A stretch of DNA of 64,000 nucleotides from contig NZ_JACHIJ010000002.1 in the NCBI RefSeq assembly GCF_014203115.1, forward strand, positions 806,001 through 870,000. The letters run 5' to 3'. The translations under genes and the position numbers were made by a program. The notes below the pieces were generated by a model, which had not been told where the DNA came from, did no database searches, and saw nothing but the letters and a program-made list of their open reading frames with translations. The DNA comes from Afipia massiliensis. Its GTDB lineage: Bacteria > Pseudomonadota > Alphaproteobacteria > Rhizobiales > Xanthobacteraceae. Positions 50,597 to 58,176 of this stretch are shown piece after piece (positions within the stretch are counted from its first letter, which is position 1; each line of letters starts with the position of its first letter).

Positions 50597-51535
50597 TTAC
50601 GCGCCGCCCGCGGTGGCGGGTTTGCCGATCTTGAACACCGGGATGCCAAGACGACGAGCCTTGTCGATGATGTTCGCCTGGATTCCCGTACCGGGTGTGA
50701 CCAGAACGCCGATCGGCAAGGCCGCGAGCATTGCATCGTTGCGCTTGAACGGCGCGGCCTTGGCGTGCCTGTCCCAATCGGGGCGATATGCGATCTGCGG
50801 AACCTTGCGGTGATCGGCCCAGCGGGCGGCAATGCGTTCGGCGCCCTTCGGCGATCCGCCATGCAACAGCACCATGTCGGGATGCCTGGTGTGGACCTGA
50901 TCGAGTCGACCCCAGATGGCGTGATGATCGTTGCAGTCAGCGCCACCGCTGAAGGCGACCTTCGGACCTGGCGGCAGCATGATCTCGGTTTCGGCTCGGC
51001 GTTTTGCCGCGATGAAGTCGCGACTGTCGATCATCGCGGCCGTCATCGTGCGATGGCTGACCTTCGATCCGGAGCGCGGATGCCAGTGCGACCCGCTGTA
51101 CCGGGCGTAGAGGTCGGCGGACTGATCGCGGAACAGCTCCATGCTGTTGCGGCGCTCGACAAGGGTGAGACCTTCGGCGATGAGGCGTTCGAGTTCGACC
51201 GAGCGAATCTCGCTGCCGTCCTGTTCGGTCTGGCAGCGCCGCTGCGCCTGTTCGTTGTCGTCGAGCTGGTGTGCGATCCTCTCGCCGGCACGGTGAAAGA
51301 TGTTGACGGTCGACCAGAGCAGATCGTCGAGGTCCGGCTCGAGCCTGGTGTCGCGCAGGCTCACGACGAGAGCGTCGAAGATGTCGGCGACGGCGCCTGC
51401 GATCATGCGCCCTTCGGGAAGTGGTCGCGTGTCCGGCTCGTCCTCGAAGGGGCGGTAACCGTAAAGCTGAAGTTCGTCGAGCGCGTGTTCGGTGACGGAT
51501 GGCGTGGCCTCGGTGCGGTCGTGGTCGGTCGTCAT
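50597..51535 (-). CDS. DUF2493 (SLOG/YpsA-like) protein
   Basis: A 312-residue protein. The N-terminal half (about residues 1-170) is helical and charged (LDELQLYGYRPFEDEPDTRP, DLDDLLWSTVNIFHRAGERIA). The C-terminal DUF2493 domain (about 185-305) has KVAFSGGADCNDHHAIWGRLD, DMVLLHGGSPKGAERIAARWA, VLVTPGTGIQANIIDKARRLGI. The fold is that of the SLOG nucleotide-binding family, which senses or processes nucleotides or nucleic acids. Its job on the element is unknown. The start has AAGGAGCACC upstream. Confidence 0.92.
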   Translation of the reverse strand: MTTDHDRTEATPSVTEHALDELQLYGYRPFEDEPDTRPLPEGRMIAGAVADIFDALVVSLRDTRLEPDLDDLLWSTVNIFHRAGERIAHQLDDNEQAQRRCQTEQDGSEIRSVELERLIAEGLTLVERRNSMELFRDQSADLYARYSGSHWHPRSGSKVSHRTMTAAMIDSRDFIAAKRRAETEIMLPPGPKVAFSGGADCNDHHAIWGRLDQVHTRHPDMVLLHGGSPKGAERIAARWADHRKVPQIAYRPDWDRHAKAAPFKRNDAMLAALPIGVLVTPGTGIQANIIDKARRLGIPVFKIGKPATAGGA

Positions 51536-51884
51536 GACGGTGCTCCTTGTCGGATCGGCCGCGCCCATCGCGGCCTTCATGGCGACGAAAGGCGGCGGAC
51601 GGGCCAGACTTGCACCACGGCGCGCAGCGCCGTGGCCGGAGCAAAGCGGAGGATGCCGGAGGCGCGGTTATTTTGCTTCGCGATGCAAAGCGCGCCGTCG
51701 TCCTATGAATAAATGTGAGTGCCCTTCGGCGGCGCGCGGCGGAAAATAGCCGCGCCGCAGGCATTGCCGGGCCGGACCGTTTGCCGCAAAACGGCGCCTC
51801 TCAAGAAGGCCGGCTGCGCGGCCCTTTCCGAGACCGGGAGCTGCCGCACGACCCGCAAGCCCGCCGCACCGCCCCCGCCCTCCC
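51536..51884. other. leader region of the DUF2493 gene
   Basis: No gene is seen in these 349 bases. They contain several GC-rich hairpins: CCGCGCCCATCGCGG near 51559, CACCACGGCGCGCAGCGCCGTGG near 51610 (arms CACGGCG/CGCCGTG), and a stem near 51729-51760 (arms GCGGCGCGCGGC and GCCGCGCCGC). The last could end transcription of the DUF2493 gene's upstream neighbour. Boxes shared with the DUF736 leader lie at 51556-51670. Confidence 0.5.
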
Positions 51885-52946
51885 TTAGCGGACCCGATCG
51901 GGCGTCAGCATGAAGCGGGCGACGTCCTGCGGGAGGAGTTGGAGCCGAATTGCGGCCCGCAGCGTATCCTCGCCGAGCAGCCGCAAATCGTCGTTGAAAT
52001 CGCCGAGTGCCGGCGCCAGCGGGATCGCGTCGATGCCGGCCTCGCGGGCTCGATCGATCAGCGTGTCGTGCGCCGTATTGCCGGCAGGATCATCGTCGCG
52101 GGCGACATAGAGACGGCGTAGTCGGGCCGGAAACAGGATGGCAGCGAGATGCGCGGCCGAGAGCGCACTGAGCATCGGCATCATTGGCACAACCATGCGC
52201 AGCGACAGCATGGTCTCGATGCCCTCGCCTGCGGCGGCAACGTCATCCACCGCACCGAAACGCACGGCGTGTCCGAGCAGATCGCCCATCGCGCGGCGTG
52301 GCGTGTCGATCGCGGCCTTGCCGAGCGTCACCGGATCGAATCCTGACGGATTAAGCCAGGTGCGGTGCAGGCCGGTAATGCAGCGATCGCGGTTAGTGAC
52401 TGCGGCAATCAGGGCCGGCAAGGTCTCGGTCGGACCATGCCCCTCGGGGCGAAAGTAGCAGCGCGGATGAAACCGCAGGCTCGCGGTCTCATGCAGGCGC
52501 GTGAGGCCACGCTGGTGCAGATAAATCTCGGCGAGCGTGCCGGCGATCGGTTGCGAGATTGCCCACAGGCGTTGTGCCGCCTCGGGCGATCCGGTCGGCG
52601 CCGCGGCTCGCCGGAGTCCGTGATCGGGCTCGGGAAGCGGTGGCGGCAGGCTGAGGATGCGGCGCGCTTCGCGGGCGGCGTCGCGGAACGGAAGGCTGCC
52701 CGCCATCTGGATGATGTCGAGCAGATCGCCGTGCTCGCCGGTCGCGGCATCGGTCCACTTTCCCGCCGCGCCTTTCCCGGATTCGGCTCCGGTCAGGCGC
52801 ACGAACAGCGATCGCCCCGGCGTGTTCTTGACGTCACCCACCAGCCAGTAACGCCCTTCGCGGCGCCCGTTCGACAGATGGATACGGCACACCGCCTCTG
52901 CATGTCTTGTGAGGCGGCGCGCGAGATCGGAGGCATCCTGACGCAT
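51885..52946 (-). CDS. Toprim-domain primase-like protein
   Basis: Start at 52946 (MRQDASDLARRLTRHAEAVC), 353 residues. The N-terminal part (about residues 15-100) resembles the DUF7146/CHC2-like front of plasmid primases (RREGRYWLVGDVKNTPGRSLFVRL, EHGDLLDIIQMA). The C-terminal Toprim part (about 245-330) has the catalytic Glu in AAGEGIETMLSLRM and the acidic pair in LYVARDDDPAGN. Probably makes primers for element DNA after transfer or takes part in its replication. It is two bases from the end of the strawberry-notch gene, so the two are one operon. Confidence 0.92.
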   Translation of the reverse strand: MRQDASDLARRLTRHAEAVCRIHLSNGRREGRYWLVGDVKNTPGRSLFVRLTGAESGKGAAGKWTDAATGEHGDLLDIIQMAGSLPFRDAAREARRILSLPPPLPEPDHGLRRAAAPTGSPEAAQRLWAISQPIAGTLAEIYLHQRGLTRLHETASLRFHPRCYFRPEGHGPTETLPALIAAVTNRDRCITGLHRTWLNPSGFDPVTLGKAAIDTPRRAMGDLLGHAVRFGAVDDVAAAGEGIETMLSLRMVVPMMPMLSALSAAHLAAILFPARLRRLYVARDDDPAGNTAHDTLIDRAREAGIDAIPLAPALGDFNDDLRLLGEDTLRAAIRLQLLPQDVARFMLTPDRVR

Positions 52947-52948
52947 GA

Positions 52949-55900
52949 TCAGGCCGCCTCGCGCTCGGCCACACGGGCCACCGGATAACGGTCGAGCACC
53001 TTGGCGAGCACGCCCGGTCCGTTGCGGTCGACGGGAACGAACATCCGCAACTTCCACGAGATGATCTCGTGAAACAGGCCATAGGCCGTGAGCCGCTCGC
53101 GCATGGCGTCGGTGAAGCCGGAGAGTTCAATCCGGTTGGCTCCCATCACGCGCACGCGCCGGAGCTGCAGGCCCTCGGCAAGTTCGATGATGGTGCGGCC
53201 ATCGAGCAATGCCGCAAACACCGATTCAGGAGCGAGCGATGACGGAGCGGCCCCCGTCATGTTCGCGACCCAGGCTGGCGGCACCTTGCGGCCGATGATG
53301 CGGGCGCCGTCGTCGGTCTGGAGGCGATAGACGCGGGTGGATTCCTGCGGCAGCCGCTTCCAGATCGGAAGCAACAGTCCGGCGACGATATGGATTTCGC
53401 TGTCGGTGAACTCCGGAAGTGCGGCGAGTTCCCCCGACCACGCACGGGCGAAGACGGCGCGGTCGGCTTCCTGCCAATGGGTCTGCGGCATCGCCCCCAA
53501 TGGCATGACCGGCTGCTCCATCGGACGGATCAGGCGAACGCGCCGTTCGACCTCCCCGTCGTCGAGCATGATGCTGCGCGCCGGCACCTGCACAGCGGCG
53601 CGGCCCGACTGGGTGTTGATCAGCAGCAACACCCGCGGATCAGACAACCGCTCCAGCGCATCATCGAGTGTAACGGGACTGTTGCGCTGGCGCTGCGTGA
53701 TCGTGAGAAGCTGCGTCTCAGCGGCGGTGCCGGGATGGGTGTAGATTGTCTGCCGGCTGGTGACGGCGAAGCTCTCCGCCGTCAGGGTCTCCAGACCGAC
53801 GTCGAACGTGCCGGACGCAATCGCGCCTTCGATGCGGGCGGCGAGCAGTTGCTCGAACGCCGCGAATAGAATGTTCTGCAAGTCGATCGTCAGAGCCAGA
53901 AGACGGTTGAGGAACGTCGTGATGGGCGGCAGCTCGTCCTTGATGCCGTTCGCATCCATAAGCTTCAGCCCGGTCGCACCTTCGAAGACTTGCAGCGAGT
54001 AGCCTTCGACCTTGCCGCCGACGATCAGGAGATAGAGTTGCCGCAGCGCGTCGCGCGCGTAATGGCTCTCCAGATTATCCTCGGCGCGGAACAGGCCCTG
54101 CCCGCCGGTCTGGCGCTGGCCCTTGGTGATGGCGCCGAGCGTGTCGAGACGGCGCGCGATGGTCGAAAGGAACCGCTTCTCGGCCTTGACGTTCGTGGCG
54201 ATCGGCCGGAACAGCGGCGGCTGCGCCTGATTGGTGCGGTTGGTGCGGCCCAGCCCCTGAATGGCGGCATCGGCCTTCCACCCGGCCTCCAATAGATAAT
54301 GTATGCGCAGCCGCCGGTTTCGGGCGGACAGTTCGGCGTGGTAGCTGCGTCCTGTGCCGCCGGCGTCGCTGAACACCAGGATGCGCTTGATGTCGTCCAT
54401 GAACACCTGGGTTTCGGCGAGGTTGGCCGATCCGGCGCGGTTCTCCACCATCAAGCGGTCGGACGAGGCGCCGGTCTTCCGCACGATGCGGCGCGACCGC
54501 CCGGTGACTTCTGCGACCTGATCAGTGCCGAAACGCTGCACGATCTGGTCGAGCGCGCCATGCACAGGCGGCAACGAGGCGAGCTTCTCGATCATGCGAT
54601 CCCGGCGTGCGACCGCGTCGCGGCTCTGCACCGGCTGACCGTCGCGGAAGACCGGACGCGACGACAGGTTGCCTTCGCCGTCGGTGAACGGCTCGTAGAG
54701 CTGGGTCGGAAAGCTGTGCGCGAGATAGTCGAGGACGTATTCGCGCGGCGTGATGTCGACCTGCACGTCGCCCCACTCTTCGGTCGGAATTTCGGCAAGG
54801 CGTCGCTCCATCAACGCTTCGCCGGTCGAGACGATCTGGATCACGGCAGCATGACCGGCTTTCAGGTCGCGCTCGACGGACGCAATCAGCGTCGGTGTTT
54901 TCATGGCGGTGATGAGATGATTGAAGAAGCGCTGCTTCGTGCTCTCGAAAGCCGAGCGCGCCGCGGATTTCGCCTGGGCGTTCAGCGTACCGGTTTCGCC
55001 GGTGACATTGGCCGCCCGCATGGCGGCGTCGAGATTGTTGTGAATGACCGAAAACGCACCGGCATAGTCGTCGTAGATGCGGATCTGTTCGTTCGTCAGC
55101 CTGTGTTCAACCAGTTCGTATTCGACGCCGTCATAGGACAGCGAACGGGCTGTATAGAGGCCGAGCGCCTTGAGGTCGCGGGCCAGCACCTCCATCGCCG
55201 CAACGCCGCCGCTCTCGATCGCCTCGACGAATTCGGCGCGGGACGCAAAGGGAAAGTCCTCCCCGCCCCACAGCCCAAGCCGCTGGGCATAGGCCAGGTT
55301 GTGAACGGTGGTGGCGCCGGTCGCCGACACATAAAGCACGCGCGCATTCGGCAAGGCGTGCTGGAGCCGCAGGCCGGCGCGCCCTTGCTGCGACGCCGCA
55401 TGGTCGCCGCGCTCGCCCTTGCCTCCCGCCGCATTCTGCATCGCGTGGCTTTCGTCGAACACAATGACGCCGTCGAAATCGGATCCCAACCATTGGAGGA
55501 TTTGCTGGACGCGCGAAAGCTTCTCGCCGCGCTCGTCGGAGCGTAGCGTGGCATAGGTCGTAAAAAGGATGCCTTCACCGAGCCGGATCGGCGTTCCCTG
55601 CCGGAAGTGCGACAGCGGCGTGATCAGGAGGCGCTCCTGGCCCAGCGCCAGCCAGTCCCGCTGCGCATCCTCGATCAGCTTGTCGGATTTGCTGATCCAA
55701 ACCGCACGGCGGCGGCCCTTGAGCCAGTTGTCGAGAACGATGCCGGCGACTTGGCGGCCCTTGCCGGCGCCGGTGCCGTCGCCGAGAAAGAAGCCGCGCC
55801 GAAACCGCACCGCGTTCTCTGCATCGTCGCGCGCCGCGGTGACGCGGTCGAAGGTGTCGTCGACGCTCCAGCAGCCGGCGAGAACGTCGGCGTGCGCTTC

Positions 55901-57295
55901 GCCCGCGTAGATGACGGATTCGAGCTGCGCGTCCGAGAGCAGTCCGCCAGTGATGATGCTTGACGGTAGATGCGGGCGATAGGCCGGAACCGGCGGGGCG
56001 ACCGACGCCATTGCGGCTGACTGCACGAGCTTCGTCGGGTGCGGCTTTGCGCCCGGCACGCGGATCGACTGGAGCGCGTATTCCTCATAGATCGCGTCCG
56101 TCAGGCGCGCCCCCTCACGAGGCGTCCAATCGACAGTCTCGTAGGCGAGTTCGATCGCCTCCGGCTCGGCGGCGGATGCTTTCGCCACCGCCCCCGACGC
56201 GGCCCGCGCCAGATAGCCGCGCACCGTGCGGGGAACGGCGGCAGACGGCGCCATTGGCGCACGCGCGGTGCCGGTGGCGGGAGGCCGGGGCGGAACGTGT
56301 TCGCCGATCCAACCGAGCAACGTCGCAACATCGCGCGCGACGCCGCAGGACGCCGGACATACGCCAGGGTCAGTGGCCGGCATCTTGTCGATCACGGTCA
56401 GCCGGGTCGGCGTCGTGGTGCCGTGCTTGGCATAGACCGCGCCGTCGATCGCCGCCGAGAACACGATGCGGCCTCGCTCCTGCAGCCGAACGAAGGCGTC
56501 GTGCCAGGCCGGATGATCGGGCGCGACATTGGCGTCGGTGATAGCGACCAAGCGCCCGCCGTCGGCCAGCCGGTCGAGCGCCGACGCGACATGGCGAAGG
56601 GCAGCGTCCGCGACGGGGCGGTCAACATGCACCGCGGCGGAGAATGGCGGATTCATCAGAATGACGCTCGGCACGAGGCCGCTGTCGAGATGATCGTCGA
56701 TGTGGGCTGCGTCGTGCTGCGTCGTGGACACGGCGGGAAAGAGCTGCGTGAGGATGGCCGCGCGCGTCTCGGCGAACTCATTCAGCACCAGCGATGCGCC
56801 GGCGAGTTCACCGAATACGCCAAGCAACCCCGTTCCCGCCGAGGGTTCGAGCAGAACATCGGCGGGCGTGATCGCAGCCGCGACGCTTGCAGCGTATCCC
56901 AGCGCAACCGGGGTCGAGAATTGCTGAAGCGCCTCGCTCTCTTCGGAGCGGCGCGTATGGGTGGGAAGAAGAACGGAAACTTTGGCGAGCATCGGCAGCA
57001 TTGCAGCAGGAGAAGCCGCCTTCGCCCGCATGGCGGGACCGAACTTGCGCAGGAACAGAACCATGGCGGCCTCGCAGGCTTCATAGGCCAGCTTCCAGGT
57101 CCAGGCGCCGTCGCTGTCGGAGCCGCCGAAGGTGGTTTGCATCGCGGCGCGCAGGATCGCGGCATCGATGCGGCGGCCGGATTCGAGATGGGGAGCGAGG
57201 AGCTGCGCAGCAGCGACGATGGCAACGGCGGGATCTGCCGGGGCGCAAACCGGCGCGGCCGCAGCGACGGCCGCGGAAGAGGACAATTGCGACAT
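52949..57295 (-). CDS. methyltransferase-helicase giant of the strawberry-notch family
   Basis: Start at 57295 (MSQLSSSAAVAAAAPVC), 1448 residues. The N-terminal class I methyltransferase (about residues 110-330) has DVLLEPSAGTGLLGVFGEL and the target-base motif VILMNPPFSAAVH. A superfamily-2 helicase/ATPase follows (about 450-1000), with Walker A GDGTGAGKGRQVAGI, Walker B VIVFDESHAMQNA, a long insertion, and motif VI region AIQGLGRTNRTNQAQPP. The C-terminal strawberry-notch part covers the rest. Such proteins are typical of large conjugative elements and phages; DNA modification, anti-restriction or defence are possible roles. The NPPF motif indicates N6-adenine (or N4-cytosine) methylation. 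Confidence 0.94.
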   Translation of the reverse strand: MSQLSSSAAVAAAAPVCAPADPAVAIVAAAQLLAPHLESGRRIDAAILRAAMQTTFGGSDSDGAWTWKLAYEACEAAMVLFLRKFGPAMRAKAASPAAMLPMLAKVSVLLPTHTRRSEESEALQQFSTPVALGYAASVAAAITPADVLLEPSAGTGLLGVFGELAGASLVLNEFAETRAAILTQLFPAVSTTQHDAAHIDDHLDSGLVPSVILMNPPFSAAVHVDRPVADAALRHVASALDRLADGGRLVAITDANVAPDHPAWHDAFVRLQERGRIVFSAAIDGAVYAKHGTTTPTRLTVIDKMPATDPGVCPASCGVARDVATLLGWIGEHVPPRPPATGTARAPMAPSAAVPRTVRGYLARAASGAVAKASAAEPEAIELAYETVDWTPREGARLTDAIYEEYALQSIRVPGAKPHPTKLVQSAAMASVAPPVPAYRPHLPSSIITGGLLSDAQLESVIYAGEAHADVLAGCWSVDDTFDRVTAARDDAENAVRFRRGFFLGDGTGAGKGRQVAGIVLDNWLKGRRRAVWISKSDKLIEDAQRDWLALGQERLLITPLSHFRQGTPIRLGEGILFTTYATLRSDERGEKLSRVQQILQWLGSDFDGVIVFDESHAMQNAAGGKGERGDHAASQQGRAGLRLQHALPNARVLYVSATGATTVHNLAYAQRLGLWGGEDFPFASRAEFVEAIESGGVAAMEVLARDLKALGLYTARSLSYDGVEYELVEHRLTNEQIRIYDDYAGAFSVIHNNLDAAMRAANVTGETGTLNAQAKSAARSAFESTKQRFFNHLITAMKTPTLIASVERDLKAGHAAVIQIVSTGEALMERRLAEIPTEEWGDVQVDITPREYVLDYLAHSFPTQLYEPFTDGEGNLSSRPVFRDGQPVQSRDAVARRDRMIEKLASLPPVHGALDQIVQRFGTDQVAEVTGRSRRIVRKTGASSDRLMVENRAGSANLAETQVFMDDIKRILVFSDAGGTGRSYHAELSARNRRLRIHYLLEAGWKADAAIQGLGRTNRTNQAQPPLFRPIATNVKAEKRFLSTIARRLDTLGAITKGQRQTGGQGLFRAEDNLESHYARDALRQLYLLIVGGKVEGYSLQVFEGATGLKLMDANGIKDELPPITTFLNRLLALTIDLQNILFAAFEQLLAARIEGAIASGTFDVGLETLTAESFAVTSRQTIYTHPGTAAETQLLTITQRQRNSPVTLDDALERLSDPRVLLLINTQSGRAAVQVPARSIMLDDGEVERRVRLIRPMEQPVMPLGAMPQTHWQEADRAVFARAWSGELAALPEFTDSEIHIVAGLLLPIWKRLPQESTRVYRLQTDDGARIIGRKVPPAWVANMTGAAPSSLAPESVFAALLDGRTIIELAEGLQLRRVRVMGANRIELSGFTDAMRERLTAYGLFHEIISWKLRMFVPVDRNGPGVLAKVLDRYPVARVAEREAA

Positions 57296-57310
57296 GATGG
57301 GAGCCTTACC

Positions 57311-57375
57311 GAGAGCGGGGACGGATCGGCCGCCCGGACGCTCTCTTTCTCCGCGGCGGCTCAAACCCGTCCCGG
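57311..57375 (-). promoter_or_regulatory. structured leader before the strawberry-notch gene
   Basis: GGGACGG (57318-57324) can pair with CCGTCCC (57367-57373) across a GC-rich core. It is the most divergent of three related leaders; the others precede the ParB-like and ArdC genes. It starts about 15 bases upstream of the ATG. Confidence 0.5.
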
Positions 57376-57401
57376 CCCGCCTCTCCCTTTCAGCAGCCGC
57401 C

Positions 57402-57437
57402 AAAAAGAAAGGGCCGGCGCGATCACGCCGGCCCCTT
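57402..57437 (-). terminator. Rho-independent terminator after the DUF6927 gene
   Basis: On the minus strand a strong stem (GGGGCCGGCG, short loop, CGCCGGCCC) is followed by TTTCTTTTT. It lies directly after the DUF6927 stop at 57455 and separates it from the strawberry-notch operon. Confidence 0.85.
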
Positions 57438-57454
57438 CGCGGTCAGACCGCCGA

Positions 57455-58060
57455 CTACGGATGCGATCCTCCCGGATCAATCAGACTGTAGGTGAGACGT
57501 TTGACGTTGCTGATGCGATAGAGCCCGCCGCTATCGACAGCGCGAAACAACACGGTGCGATGACTGCGGGGATTGGCGACAACCTCGAACCTGTCGAGGC
57601 TGCGGCCGTCGGAGAACGAGAGCGCCGTATCGAAAACAATGGTCTGACCGGGCCGTGGCGTTGGCTTGCACGACAACGCGCGCCGCGCGGCCGCATTCTC
57701 CCGGCAGCGAGCACGCCATGCCTGGGCATAGGCATACTTGGTGGGCGTCAGCAGATTGAGAATTGCCTCCGGACAATTCGCTTCGTTCGGCCCGACTGTT
57801 TCGTCCATGTCCTTGTAGCCGAAGATATAGCCCTCGCGGTCGCGAGGATTGTAGTGAATGAGACAGACGGCAGCGAACACGATCCGTTCGGACGTCTCGG
57901 GGCGGATGTGCTCAATGGCAGCATAGTAGACCCGCATGCCAACGAGCGCGGATCGCAGCACTTTCGACGTCCCATCAGGACGAGAGAAGGAGAACTGTGC
58001 GTCGAGATACTGGCGTGGACCGGAATAGCCCTTGAGCGATTGCATGTAGAGCCAACCCAT
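57455..58060 (-). CDS. DUF6927 family protein
   Basis: Start at 58060 (MGWLYMQSLKGYSGPRQYLD), 201 residues. Conserved parts: GMRVYYAAIEHIRPETSERIVFAAV, GYIFGYKDMDETVGPNEANCPE and ILNLLTPTKYAYAQAWRARCREN, then FRAVDSGGLYRISNVKRL. Family name is from memory; function unknown. These proteins occur on rhizobial conjugative elements near ParB-like genes. It is a monocistronic unit bounded by two terminators. Confidence 0.75.
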   Translation of the reverse strand: MGWLYMQSLKGYSGPRQYLDAQFSFSRPDGTSKVLRSALVGMRVYYAAIEHIRPETSERIVFAAVCLIHYNPRDREGYIFGYKDMDETVGPNEANCPEAILNLLTPTKYAYAQAWRARCRENAAARRALSCKPTPRPGQTIVFDTALSFSDGRSLDRFEVVANPRSHRTVLFRAVDSGGLYRISNVKRLTYSLIDPGGSHP

Positions 58061-58092
58061 GACGGGGCTCCTTTCGAACAGGTTGTGAAATG

Positions 58093-58120
58093 CAAAAAGC
58101 CCGGCACTGCGGCCGGGCTT
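58093..58120 (-). terminator. Rho-independent terminator after the ParB-like gene
   Basis: On the minus strand AAGCCCGGC, a short loop and GCCGGGCTT form a nine-pair stem followed by TTTTTGC. It sits 57 bases after the ParB-like stop and 33 bases before the DUF6927 ATG. Confidence 0.88.
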
Positions 58121-58176
58121 AAGGGGTGAAATGCTGGAAGGACGCGGGACGGCCGGAGCCGCCCCGCAGGATCGGG

